NCBI RefSeq assembly: GCF_016734765.1
Contig: NZ_JAERQE010000002.1
Location: forward strand, 186,001-250,000
DNA length: 64,000 nt
Source: Microvirga soli
GTDB lineage: Bacteria > Pseudomonadota > Alphaproteobacteria > Rhizobiales > Beijerinckiaceae
Direction of reading: 5' to 3'
How positions within the stretch are numbered: the first letter of the stretch is position 1; each line of letters begins with the position of its first letter. The notes beneath the pieces are model-generated. The model was given only the letters and a program-made list of their open reading frames with translations. It ran no database searches and was not told the DNA's origin. A program made the position numbers and the translations under genes. Below are positions 11,490 to 19,752 of this stretch, one piece after another.

Positions 11490-12197
11490 ATGCGTCTCCC
11501 ACCGCCTGTTTCCTTCGACCCCCTGAGCCTGGATCTCTTGGCCCAGTCCCGCGAGAGCATCGCCGCCCGTCGCCACGCCGAGATCATGCGGGGCATGGCG
11601 GCCATTCACGCCGCAATGGAACCGAGCAGCGGGGCCTCCAAAGCCCTTCTGGATCAGATCCGAACCGATCTGCGCGAGGCGCTCCACCTCAAGGATGAAC
11701 TCGACGCCATCACGGAGTCGATCCAGCGCACCAAGCGCGAGATCGCGACCCTGCACTCCCACAGTCCTGGCGGGCAGGTGACGAGCGTCACCGACGAACT
11801 CGGAGCCGTGGTGTGCGGCACGGAAGCTGCCACCAACAGCATCCTGGCGGCAGCCGAGGAGATCGACGAGATCACGGGCAAGCTTGCCACCCAGCTATCC
11901 GGCCCCGACGCCGAGATGGCGCGGCAGATCTCGGACCGGGTGATCACGATCTTCGAGGCTTGCAATTTCCAGGACATTACCGGCCAGCGCATCAGCAAGG
12001 TTGTGGGCTCCATGAAGTTCATCGAGGAGCGCGTGACCCAGATGGCGCAGATCTGGGGCGGCCTGGAAAGCTTCAACGACGTGGAAGCCTTCAAGATGCC
12101 GGAGCGGGAAGGGGACGAGGCTCTCCTGAACGGTCCGGCCCTGGACGGCGATCCGAACCGCACCTCCCAGGACGCCATCGACGCCCTGTTCGGGTGA
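11490..12197 (+). CDS. cheZ: CheY-P phosphatase CheZ
   Basis: 235 residues, mostly helical. The catalytic segment FQDITGQRI places Asp162 and Gln166 where E. coli CheZ has Asp143 and Gln147, the residues that orient water and complete the CheY active site. The last residues, SQDAIDALFG, resemble the C-terminal amphipathic tail by which CheZ grips CheY-P. A helical dimerisation hairpin fits residues 60-160. It is translationally linked to cheY upstream. CheZ is less common in alphaproteobacteria than in gammaproteobacteria, where phosphate-sink CheY proteins often replace it. Confidence 0.9.
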   Translation: MRLPPPVSFDPLSLDLLAQSRESIAARRHAEIMRGMAAIHAAMEPSSGASKALLDQIRTDLREALHLKDELDAITESIQRTKREIATLHSHSPGGQVTSVTDELGAVVCGTEAATNSILAAAEEIDEITGKLATQLSGPDAEMARQISDRVITIFEACNFQDITGQRISKVVGSMKFIEERVTQMAQIWGGLESFNDVEAFKMPEREGDEALLNGPALDGDPNRTSQDAIDALFG

Positions 12198-12221
12198 TTG
12201 GACCTGAAGCGGCGATCGAGG

Positions 12222-12252
12222 AAAAGCCCGGCGCGACAGCCGGGCTTTTTGC
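12222..12252 (+). terminator. Intrinsic terminator after cheYZ
   Basis: AAAGCCCGGC and GCCGGGCTTT pair around GCGACA and run into five T. It is almost a copy of the stems after secA and the ABC-F gene. Confidence 0.9.
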
Positions 12253-12263
12253 TGTACGACACG

Positions 12264-12782
12264 CTAGCGTCGGAGCAGCGTCAGGTCCGTCGTCGCCCGC
12301 ACAGGGCCATTCACACCGATGCGATCCGTGACAACGATCCGAAAGCGGTCGGGATCGAAGCTGACAACTTTCATCTCAGCGGCCATGTCCCCATACAGAG
12401 GTCTTGGCCATTGAATCGTTAGATCGAAGTCGGTTCCTACTTGTCGACCCGAGAGCTGGGCCATCCCGACCCGCGAACCGCTATAGGTGCCGGTCACCTG
12501 GCCGGAACGGGGATCCCAGGACAGACGCGCGCTAACGGATCGCGCCACGATCAGGTAAGCCCAGCATGTGCCCTGAAGCGACAAGTCTGTCGTCCCCTGT
12601 TGCAGAATCGTGAAGCTGCAGCGGACCTTATGGGGGCTGGCCTCCGGCCCCTCCAATATGGTTCCAGAGCCGGAGAACGAGCCGGCATAGCGGCCGAGGA
12701 CCTCGGGAGCTGCACTCACGCTGCCGGCTGCGGCACAAGCCAAGAGAATGACGCAGACGAACCGGTGCGAAGGGCAGTGCAT
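12264..12782 (-). CDS. Exported protein of unknown function
   Basis: 172 residues with a clear signal peptide (FVCVILLACAAAGSVSAAP). The start ATG 12782 has GGGAGG 6 nt upstream. The mature part of about 147 residues looks beta-rich and contains two cysteines (VRCSFTIL and GTCWAYL) that may form a disulphide. I do not recognise a family. It is convergent with cheZ, whose terminator lies immediately beyond the stop. Location would be periplasmic. Confidence 0.6.
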   Translation of the reverse strand: MHCPSHRFVCVILLACAAAGSVSAAPEVLGRYAGSFSGSGTILEGPEASPHKVRCSFTILQQGTTDLSLQGTCWAYLIVARSVSARLSWDPRSGQVTGTYSGSRVGMAQLSGRQVGTDFDLTIQWPRPLYGDMAAEMKVVSFDPDRFRIVVTDRIGVNGPVRATTDLTLLRR

Positions 12783-13059
12783 GGATGCCTCCCTCGGGAA
12801 TCGTGTAAACCGGGCCTTTGCCGTACGTCCTCGATGACAAGGGCCCTTGAGATTTGGCTGCGCTCAGCCTGATCTCATTATACCTGTATCGGGCGTCCTT
12901 CCATGAGCGAGGGCTGAAAGCGCTGCCGAATTGCTGAGCTTAAGTCTGAATCGTCATCGGGTTGGAATGCAAGGCCGGGGCGGAGTCTCGGTGCTTTACC
13001 TGCTGCGGAGCCAGGGGGCTGGCAGGCCGGATCATGGCGGGGCTGAACGGCGGGACATG
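12783..13059. other. Intergenic stretch without a recognised gene
   Basis: Together with the terminator at 13060-13088 this makes 328 bp between an exported-protein gene and the L,D-transpeptidase gene, both on the minus strand. It should hold the promoter of the exported protein. I see no convincing -35/-10 pair, no coding frame with a ribosome site and no RNA structure apart from the terminator. Confidence 0.5.
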
Positions 13060-13088
13060 AAAAAAGCCCGCCGATGAGGCGGGCTTTT
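13060..13088 (-). terminator. Intrinsic terminator after the L,D-transpeptidase gene
   Basis: AAAAGCCCGCC and GGCGGGCTTTT are perfect complements around GATGA. The minus strand ends the stem in six T, so it serves the gene ending at 13111. Confidence 0.88.
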
Positions 13089-13110
13089 GAATGCTCATTG
13101 TGGTTCCTGC

Positions 13111-14373
13111 TCAGTTCGCAGCGGCCACATTGACCTTCGTCGGAGCCTGAGCCCGCTTCTGCGGCACGGGCTTCATGACCGGTGCAGCCTTGTCCGGGGT
13201 GGCAGGCGCCACCTGAACCGTCTCAGCCACCGGCTGCGACGAGGTGCTGAAGAGATCGGCGACGCCGCCGAACATCTTCTTGTAGAACGGGGTCTCTCCA
13301 GACGCTGCGGCAGCCGCCACCGGAGCCGTCTGCTGGGTCACGGCCGCGCGGGTCTCGGCCTGCGGGACGGGAACTTCCTTCATGGACGCGAAGGCCAGGG
13401 CGGTCGGCGGCGCCTCCGGAGCTTCCTTACCGGTGTCGTTGAGAGCAACGACCCGCGGGCCGGATGAGATGCCCTCGGTGCGGCTCACGTAGCCGAGCTT
13501 GGTGTCGGTCACGCCCGTGACATTGGCCAGGGCCGTGCGGAAGGATTCGTGCGTATCGCCATCGTGGTAGACGAGCTTGATCGGCTTCTCGCCCTTGGCG
13601 ACCAGTTCCGCCACTTCCTGCTCGTCCTGGGCGCGCTTCTGCGCCACGACGGAGGCTGCGTCGGGATCGATGTTGAACTCGTAACGCCCACGGCCGACGG
13701 CCACCCGGACTTCGTCCTTGGTCACCTCGAATGTGTCGGCGCCTTCCTTCAGGTTTTTCCAGAAGGCGATGTTCGGGTCGAGGCGGTGCTTGGCCAGGTT
13801 CTCGGCCGTCATCCGGAACGGATAGGACTGGAACTGGAAGCCGCGCTGTCCGGCGCCGAGCGCCTCGCGGGCGATGGCGTAGATCTCGGCCACGTTCTGG
13901 TCGGTCATGGCGAAGCAGCCGCGCGACGAGCACGAGCCGTGGACCATGATGTCGCCGCCGCTGCGGCCCATCGAACGGTCAAGCGCGTTCGGATAGCCGG
14001 TGTCGAACGAGAGGTAGAAATTCGAGTTGGGGTTCATCTGCGCCGGGGTGACCGTGTAGAAGCCTTCCGGCACCTGACGGTCGCCCTCGCGGTTCTTGGG
14101 GCCGAGCTGGCCAGACCAGCGGCAGACCGGATAGCTCTTGAGGAGCGCGTACTTCCCGTTGGAGCCGCGCTTCCAGATCTCCAGCTCCGATTCCTTCTTG
14201 TAGGCCCGGATCAGAATCGGGTCTTCCTTGGACATGCCCTTGGTCGACATCAACGCCATGGTGGCGGACGGAATCGGCACAAGGTGGCGCGTGGAGCCAC
14301 GGGAGAGATTATCGTCCTGGCAGGCAGCAAGCGCGAGCACCAGACTCGCGGCCAATGCGATACGCTTCATCAT
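13111..14373 (-). CDS. L,D-transpeptidase lipoprotein (YafK/ErfK group)
   Basis: 420 residues. The N-terminus is a lipoprotein signal with lipobox LALAAC (Cys18), so the protein should be lipid-anchored facing the periplasm. The catalytic signature HGSCSSRGCFAM has His145 and nucleophile Cys153, as in L,D-transpeptidases that make 3-3 peptidoglycan cross-links or attach proteins to murein. The preceding IRAYKKESELEIWK and EGFYTVTPAQMNP match the YafK-like branch. A long Ala/Pro-rich C-terminal half (after ~300) has no recognisable domain and looks disordered. The alternative start Met2 differs by one codon. A terminator follows. Confidence 0.88.
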   Translation of the reverse strand: MMKRIALAASLVLALAACQDDNLSRGSTRHLVPIPSATMALMSTKGMSKEDPILIRAYKKESELEIWKRGSNGKYALLKSYPVCRWSGQLGPKNREGDRQVPEGFYTVTPAQMNPNSNFYLSFDTGYPNALDRSMGRSGGDIMVHGSCSSRGCFAMTDQNVAEIYAIAREALGAGQRGFQFQSYPFRMTAENLAKHRLDPNIAFWKNLKEGADTFEVTKDEVRVAVGRGRYEFNIDPDAASVVAQKRAQDEQEVAELVAKGEKPIKLVYHDGDTHESFRTALANVTGVTDTKLGYVSRTEGISSGPRVVALNDTGKEAPEAPPTALAFASMKEVPVPQAETRAAVTQQTAPVAAAAASGETPFYKKMFGGVADLFSTSSQPVAETVQVAPATPDKAAPVMKPVPQKRAQAPTKVNVAAAN

Positions 14374-14633
14374 GGGGACCCCGCATTTGTTGATCTGCCC
14401 AGCGCCTTTGCCAAACAGTTCCCCTTTACCCCTAAATCGTTAGCCTTAACCCGCCCTTACTGCAAGCGGGGCCATGATGGAGTCGTGGTGAACAGAAGGT
14501 AAAAAATCCGCCTTTGGCAGCTTTTGGGCCTGTCTCTTTGGAGATCAGGGCTCCCTTTGGAGGTAAAGCCGGGCCCAAGGGCGCCGGAGCCCACTCGGAT
14601 CGCGCGGGTTCCGTCTGTCACGAGGGGGCAGGA

Positions 14634-15587
14634 TCAGAGCTTGCGGCCGATGGCCAGGAACTTGTCGGCCCGGTGGTCGCGGATCTCAGCCGGTCCCATG
14701 TTGCCGAGGTCGTGCAGGGCTTCCTCGATGGCGTTTCCGGCGGCTTGAATCGTCGCCTGTGGATCGCGGTGGGCGCCGCCCACGGGCTCCGTCACGATGC
14801 CGTCGATGATGCCGAGCCGCAGGAGGTCCTGGGCCGTGATCTTCATGTTGGTGGCGGCATCCTGGGCCCGGGCCGCGTCGCGCCAGAGGATCGAGGCCGC
14901 GCCTTCCGGCGAGATCACGCTGTAGATCGCGTGCTCCAGCATCAGCACCTTGTTGGCGGTAGCGATCGCGATGGCGCCACCGGATCCGCCCTCGCCGATC
15001 ACGAGAGCGACGTTGGGAACGCCGAGCGAGAGCTGCATCTCGGTCGAGCGGGCGATGGCCTCGGCCTGCCCGCGCTCCTCCGCCTCGATGCCCGGATAGG
15101 CGCCGGCGGTGTCCACGAATGTGAGCACCGGCAGGTTGAAGCGGTTGGCCATTTCCATCAGGCGCACGGCCTTGCGGTAGCCCTCGGGGCGGGCCATGCC
15201 GAAATTGTGCCGGATGCGGGTCTCGGTGTTGTGGCCCTTCTCCTGGCCCATCACGCAGACCGGCTGGCCGCGGAAACGCCCGAAGCCGCCGACGATGGCC
15301 TCGTCCTCGGCGAACTTGCGGTCGCCGGCGAGCGGGGTGAACTCGGTGATAAGCCCGGCGCAGTAATCGATGAAATGAGGCCGCTGGGGATGCCGGGCCA
15401 CAAGGGTCTTCTGCCAGGGCGTGAGCCTGCCATAGAGATCCTTCAGGGCGTCGGCGGCCTTGACCTCCAGACGGGAGATGTCGTCGGCAATGGAGACGGC
15501 GTCACGGTTCTCACCGAGCGCCCGAAGCTCCTCGACCTTGGCTTCCAGCTCCGCGACGGGCTTTTCGAAATCGAGATAACTGCGCAT
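14634..15587 (-). CDS. accA: Acetyl-CoA carboxylase carboxyltransferase subunit alpha
   Basis: 317 residues, standard for AccA. Paired with AccD it transfers the carboxyl group from biotin to acetyl-CoA, the first step of fatty acid synthesis in the cytosol. The N-terminal LDFEKPVAELEAKVEEL helix, the GYRKAVRLMEMANRF segment, VDTAGAYPG and the oxyanion-hole GEGGSGGAIAIA are all present. accD is not nearby, as is usual. No partner gene overlaps it, and the 260 bp between it and the L,D-transpeptidase start shows no obvious terminator. Confidence 0.96.
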   Translation of the reverse strand: MRSYLDFEKPVAELEAKVEELRALGENRDAVSIADDISRLEVKAADALKDLYGRLTPWQKTLVARHPQRPHFIDYCAGLITEFTPLAGDRKFAEDEAIVGGFGRFRGQPVCVMGQEKGHNTETRIRHNFGMARPEGYRKAVRLMEMANRFNLPVLTFVDTAGAYPGIEAEERGQAEAIARSTEMQLSLGVPNVALVIGEGGSGGAIAIATANKVLMLEHAIYSVISPEGAASILWRDAARAQDAATNMKITAQDLLRLGIIDGIVTEPVGGAHRDPQATIQAAGNAIEEALHDLGNMGPAEIRDHRADKFLAIGRKL

Positions 15588-15722
15588 CAGACTCTATGGG
15601 AAAATGAAGACCGGCGTGACCCTATAGCCCTGCCGAAGCGGGGCGGACACTGGCGTTTCGGGGCTTCCAAGTCAAGTTGAGCCCTGGCTTAGTCACCTGA
15701 AACGCGGCGGAATCAAGGATAA

Positions 15723-16457
15723 TCAGCCTAGATGCGAGGCGGGAGCCGGTACGAAAACCGGCGAGAGGCGGCGCGAGCGCCGCACGGCTCGCACGGCGCC
15801 AGGCCGGTAGAGCTGCTTGGTCGCCTCGACGATATGGAGGCCTGCGAAGGGCAGGGAGAAGCCGGCGCCGACCTGCTCCCAGGCCTGAGCGGTCTGGAGC
15901 AGGAAGCGGTTGCGGAGAGGCGGCACGTAAAGGGTTTCGGCCCAGCCCTCCGGGGAGAACCAGGTCTGGCGCATCAGGCTTTTGAGCTGCGAGCGGCTAT
16001 AGGGCTGCCCGTAGCCGAAGGGCGTGGTGTCCATCCGGGCCCACAGGCCGCGCCGGTTGGGCGCCACCAGGATGATCCGCCCACCCGGGGTGAGAATGCG
16101 CCAGATCTCGTGCAGGAGCTCGCTCGGGCTCTCCACCGTCTCCAGGGCATGGACCACGAGAACCCGGTCGATGGAGGCGTCGGGCAAGGGCATCATTAGA
16201 GGATCGACGAGAGCCGAGGCCGACGCCCCGCTCCGGGGCCAGTTCACCACCCCCTGGTTCGCCGGCATGAAGGCGAGCGTGCGCTCGCTCTCGTTCTTCA
16301 CGGCCGAGAGGTAGGGCGGGGCATAGCCGAGGCCGAGCACGCGCAGACCCGTCAGCGGGCCCCAGAACCGGTCGACGGCTCGGCCCACGAAGCGGCGCGT
16401 CACCGCCCCGAGGGGGCTGGCATAGAAGCCGCGCAGATCGGTGATGTCGATGCTCAT
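15723..16457 (-). CDS. Class I SAM-dependent methyltransferase
   Basis: 244 residues from ATG 16457 (MSIDITDLRGFYASPLG); an upstream ATG at 16517 would add 20 low-complexity residues and leave only 34 bp to gloB, so I prefer the shorter form. The SAM-binding motif I is LRVLGLGYAPP, followed by IDRVLVVHALETVE and GGRIILVAPNRRGLWAR, the pattern of Methyltransf_11 proteins. It is divergent from gloB, an arrangement I recall in other Rhizobiales. The substrate is unknown. Confidence 0.8.
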   Translation of the reverse strand: MSIDITDLRGFYASPLGAVTRRFVGRAVDRFWGPLTGLRVLGLGYAPPYLSAVKNESERTLAFMPANQGVVNWPRSGASASALVDPLMMPLPDASIDRVLVVHALETVESPSELLHEIWRILTPGGRIILVAPNRRGLWARMDTTPFGYGQPYSRSQLKSLMRQTWFSPEGWAETLYVPPLRNRFLLQTAQAWEQVGAGFSLPFAGLHIVEATKQLYRPGAVRAVRRSRRLSPVFVPAPASHLG

Positions 16458-16551
16458 GACCTCAACAGGTTGGTTCTCGGCCCGATCGGGTCTGGTTTCA
16501 CGGGCCGACTGTCCCATGATAGCTCAGAGCACATCAAGACAAGGTTCCCCG

Positions 16552-17319
16552 ATGTCAGCCCAGATCCACGCCTTTCTCTGCCTGCAGGACAATATCGGTG
16601 TTCTGATCCACGATCCCAATACGGGCGCCTGCGCGGCCATTGACGCGCCTGACGAGGGCGCGATCCTGGCAGCTCTGGCCGAGACAGGATGGCAGCTCAC
16701 CGACATCCTCGTCACCCATCGTCATGGCGACCATGTTCAGGGCGTCGACGGCCTGAAACGCCGCACGGGCTGCCGGGTGGTGGCGCCGGTCAAGGCGCGC
16801 GAGGCGGTTCCTCATGCCGATGCCTATGTGTGCGAGGGCGACACGGTGCATGTGGGCGGCCTGCAGGCGCATGTGTGGGAGACGCCGGGCCATTGCGTCG
16901 ATCACGTGTCCTACTGGTTTGCGGCGGATCGCGCGCTCTTTGCGGGCGATACCCTGTTCACTCTCGGCTGCGGGCGCATGTTCGAGGGCACCTACGCGGA
17001 GTTCTGGCATTCGCTGCAGCGCTTGGCGGCCCTGCCGGACGAGGCGCGGGTCTATTGCGGGCACGACTACACGCTCTCGAACGCACGCTTCGCACTCGCG
17101 GCCGATCCGGACAACGCAGCGCTGAAGGCTCGGGCCAAGGAGGCGGAGGAGGCCAAGGCGCAAGGCCGCTTCCTGGTGCCGTCGACGATCGGGCAGGAGA
17201 AGGCGACCAATCCTTTCCTGCGCGCCGGGGAGCCAGCGCTCGCGAAATCCGTTGATAAGCAGGGAGCCAGTCCGGCAGAGGTGTTCCAGGCCTTGCGCGA
17301 ATGGAAGAACCGGTTCTGA
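16552..17319 (+). CDS. gloB: Hydroxyacylglutathione hydrolase (glyoxalase II)
   Basis: 255 residues, the usual glyoxalase II length. THRHGDHVQG supplies the metal ligands of the metallo-beta-lactamase fold, with further ligands in TPGHCVDH, FAGDTLF and YCGHDYT. The C-terminal DNAALKARAKEA and KATNPFLR motifs are the glutathione-binding part that separates GloB from other MBL hydrolases. It releases lactate and glutathione from S-lactoylglutathione. ATG 16552 was chosen because the longer frame runs into the divergent methyltransferase. Confidence 0.93.
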   Translation: MSAQIHAFLCLQDNIGVLIHDPNTGACAAIDAPDEGAILAALAETGWQLTDILVTHRHGDHVQGVDGLKRRTGCRVVAPVKAREAVPHADAYVCEGDTVHVGGLQAHVWETPGHCVDHVSYWFAADRALFAGDTLFTLGCGRMFEGTYAEFWHSLQRLAALPDEARVYCGHDYTLSNARFALAADPDNAALKARAKEAEEAKAQGRFLVPSTIGQEKATNPFLRAGEPALAKSVDKQGASPAEVFQALREWKNRF

Positions 17320-17320
17320 C

Positions 17321-17370
17321 CTAGAGCATCGAACGCAAAAGTGGGCACCGGTTTTGCGTAAAAAGATGCG
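17321..17370 (+). repeat. Dispersed intergenic hairpin repeat, copy A
   Basis: Starts with CTAGAGCATC and holds the inverted repeat CGCAAAA...TTTTGCG around GTGGGCACCGG, ending in GATGC. It shares the head and the AAAAGTGG core with the repeats at 22641-22693 and 34271-34316. It lies right after gloB. Confidence 0.75.
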
Positions 17371-17419
17371 TCGAACCAAAAAACTCAAAGCACGGGATCC
17401 TGCAGGAGCGGACAGCCTC

Positions 17420-18184
17420 ATGAACGATCACAGCCTCATCATCGGACTCGAGAGCCGCCTCGTGAATGCCTGGCCCTCATTCGATTACCAGATCTATGAC
17501 GGCTGGGTTCTGCGCCTTGCGGATGGCTATTCGAAGCGCGCCAATTCCTCGACGCCGTTCCGGTCGGACGTCACCCTCGACGACGAGCTCATCGACTACA
17601 TGGTCGCCCGCTTCGTCGAGGCCAATGTGCGCCCGACCTTCCGCCTCAACGGGGTGGAAGCCTCCGATGTTGACAAGCGGCTGAAGCTGCGCGGCTTCAA
17701 GGAGATCGAAGCGACGCATGTGCTCACCGCGTCCATCAGCAGCGAGGATTGCGAGCGCGATCCCGAGGTGATTCTCGAGCCGCAGGTCTCCAAGCGCTGG
17801 GTGCGGGAGGCCGCGGGATCCTATGGCGGCGACAAGGCCGACGACGAGACCCTGATGAGGATCGTCTCACGCATCCGCCAGAAGGCGGCTTTCGCCACGC
17901 TCAGCCTCGACGACAGGCCCGTCGCCTGGGGCTTGGGGGTGGTGGAGCGGGGTTATGTCGGCCTCTACGACATCGTCGTCGCGCCGGACCTGCGCGGCAT
18001 CGGCCTCGGCCGCCGCGTGGTCTCAAGCCTGATGGCCTGGGGCTGCGGGGAGGGGGCGCACACGGCCTACCTCCAGGTGCGGGAGGAGAACGAGATCGCC
18101 CGCTCGCTTTACGGGGCGCTCGGTTTTGGCACCGCCTATCGCTACACCCACCGGGTCATGCCGGGACGCTCTTCTTCGGCGTGA
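17420..18184 (+). CDS. GNAT-family N-acetyltransferase
   Basis: 254 residues from ATG 17420 with GGAG upstream. The GNAT fold is in the C-terminal half: YVGLYDIVVAPDLRGIGLGR contains the acetyl-CoA pyrophosphate loop (R/QxxGxG/A), followed by AYLQVREENEIARSLYGALG and FGTAYRYTHRV. The N-terminal ~120 residues look like a degenerate partner domain, as in two-domain GNATs. The substrate is unknown. Its 3' end overlaps the convergent YddG-like exporter by 29 bp. Confidence 0.85.
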   Translation: MNDHSLIIGLESRLVNAWPSFDYQIYDGWVLRLADGYSKRANSSTPFRSDVTLDDELIDYMVARFVEANVRPTFRLNGVEASDVDKRLKLRGFKEIEATHVLTASISSEDCERDPEVILEPQVSKRWVREAAGSYGGDKADDETLMRIVSRIRQKAAFATLSLDDRPVAWGLGVVERGYVGLYDIVVAPDLRGIGLGRRVVSSLMAWGCGEGAHTAYLQVREENEIARSLYGALGFGTAYRYTHRVMPGRSSSA

Positions 18185-19031
18185 GCGTCGCCACCAGCGC
18201 TCCCGCCACGATGAGGCCGCAGGCCGCCGCGAGCGAGACGGTCAGCGCCGCATAGCCGGCCACCACCAGCAGCAGGGTCGAGAGCACCGGCGTCGCGTAG
18301 GAGGCAACGCCGAGGAAGCGGATGTCGCCCTGCTTCATGCCGATGTCCCACACATAGAAGGCCGCACCCACTGGACCGATGCCGAGCGCCACAAGGGCGA
18401 GCCACTGCGTGGTCGTCTCGGGCCATACGGTGGTCTCGAAGGCGAGATGACAGACGAGGCTGAGCAGCGAGGTCACCAGACAGAAGCCCGCCACTGCGTC
18501 GGTCGGCACCTGGCCGAAGCGGCGCGAGAGCACCGAATAGCCGGCCCACACGAAGGCTGCCACGAAGGCGCAGATGTAGCCCGGCATGTATTCCGCCCGC
18601 GCGTCGAAAGCGCCGCGGCCGGCGATCAGCACGATCACCCCGGCAAAGCCCAGCAGCGCCCCGACGAGATGCGCCCGCCGCAGATGCTCACCCGGCAGGA
18701 AGGACGAGAAGAGCACGATCAGGAGCGGCCAGAGATAATTGATCAGCCCAGATTCCGCCGGTGGCGCCCAGCGCAAAGCCGCGAAATAAAGGGCGTGATA
18801 ACCGAACAAACCGCCGACACCCAGCGCCCAGACGACCGGCTTCTGGCGGAGCGCTTTAAGGCCCTGGGGTCGCGCAATCCAGCTCGCCACACCCACCAGC
18901 CCACCGACTAGGAAGGTCATGCCATTGAGCTGAAACGGCGGGATCGTGCCGGTTGCCGCCGTGAACAGGGCGAGCATGGACCAGAGGAGAATGGCGATCA
19001 GGCCGATGGTGGTGGCGGTGCGAGTCTTCAT
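18156..19031 (-). CDS. EamA/DMT transporter, YddG-like
   Basis: 291 residues with ten predicted membrane helices. Segments IGLIAILLWS, GLINYLWPLLIVLF, FVAAFVWAGYSVLSRRF and YATPVLSTLLLV recall E. coli YddG, the aromatic amino acid and paraquat exporter, and separate it from the other EamA gene at 1935. Start ATG 19031 matches the YddG N-terminus; ATG 19049 (6 codons longer, GGGA upstream) is also possible. It would work in the inner membrane as an exporter of amino acids or metabolites. Confidence 0.8.
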   Translation of the reverse strand: MKTRTATTIGLIAILLWSMLALFTAATGTIPPFQLNGMTFLVGGLVGVASWIARPQGLKALRQKPVVWALGVGGLFGYHALYFAALRWAPPAESGLINYLWPLLIVLFSSFLPGEHLRRAHLVGALLGFAGVIVLIAGRGAFDARAEYMPGYICAFVAAFVWAGYSVLSRRFGQVPTDAVAGFCLVTSLLSLVCHLAFETTVWPETTTQWLALVALGIGPVGAAFYVWDIGMKQGDIRFLGVASYATPVLSTLLLVVAGYAALTVSLAAACGLIVAGALVATLTPKKSVPA

Positions 19032-19187
19032 GGTGCTGGCACCTAGCATGGCATCCCGGTCGAAGCGAAGTTTAGATTTGATCGGTGTCGGATGAGATTT
19101 GTTGGCGTGAGCTTTTGATGAAAGGCTCTGTCATGATTAAGAGGAGGAAAGGGATGCAGGTGCGCACTGATATAAAGGGACGGCTTC

Positions 19188-19706
19188 TTGAGTAAATTCA
19201 ATGCAGGAATTCACCGGGATTTCCTGGTGGCTCAGGAACTCATCTACGGACAAGGCGGGTTTGAAGCTTCCAAACCGCAAGTCGAACCGGAGAGTGCTGA
19301 ATACGGGGCCTGCGCCGTCGATATGAATGGGAAGGCTTTGATATTCCGGGTTTCTAAGATTACGCCGACGAAAGTCGGGCAGTTCGTCACTTTTTGGAAG
19401 CGAACTGGAAATGGGCCGATTCAGCCTTTCGATGCAGCTGACCGTATCGATTTCCTGGTGGTCAGCTGTCGCAAGGGTCAGCTTCTGGGACAGTTCGTTT
19501 TTCCACAATCCGTCCTGTGCGAGCGCGATGTTCTCTCGCTCAGAGGAGAAGGTGGCAAGCGAGCCATCCGCGTCTATCCACCTTGGGATCGGCCCACGAG
19601 CCACCAAGCGTTGAAAACGCAGACTTGGCAGCTCCCTTATTTTCTTGAAACGCCAGAAGACAGGCCAATCGACTTGGCCAGAGCACGACAGCTCTATCAT
19701 TTGTAA
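19188..19706 (+). CDS. MepB-like protein
   Basis: 172 residues. The segment FRVSKITPTKVGQFVTFWKR is close to the conserved core of the MepB family, named from the S. aureus mepRAB locus, whose function is unknown. The only in-frame start before the conserved part is TTG 19188, with AAAGGGA about 7 nt upstream; an in-frame TAA at 19173 rules out anything longer. GC content is visibly lower than in neighbours, and no mepA or mepR gene is adjacent, so it may have been acquired. No signal peptide or membrane segment is seen. Confidence 0.75.
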   Translation: MSKFNAGIHRDFLVAQELIYGQGGFEASKPQVEPESAEYGACAVDMNGKALIFRVSKITPTKVGQFVTFWKRTGNGPIQPFDAADRIDFLVVSCRKGQLLGQFVFPQSVLCERDVLSLRGEGGKRAIRVYPPWDRPTSHQALKTQTWQLPYFLETPEDRPIDLARARQLYHL

Positions 19707-19752
19707 GTCTGGAAGCGTTTTCCGATTCCAGACTTCGACTAAGGGGCGTTCA

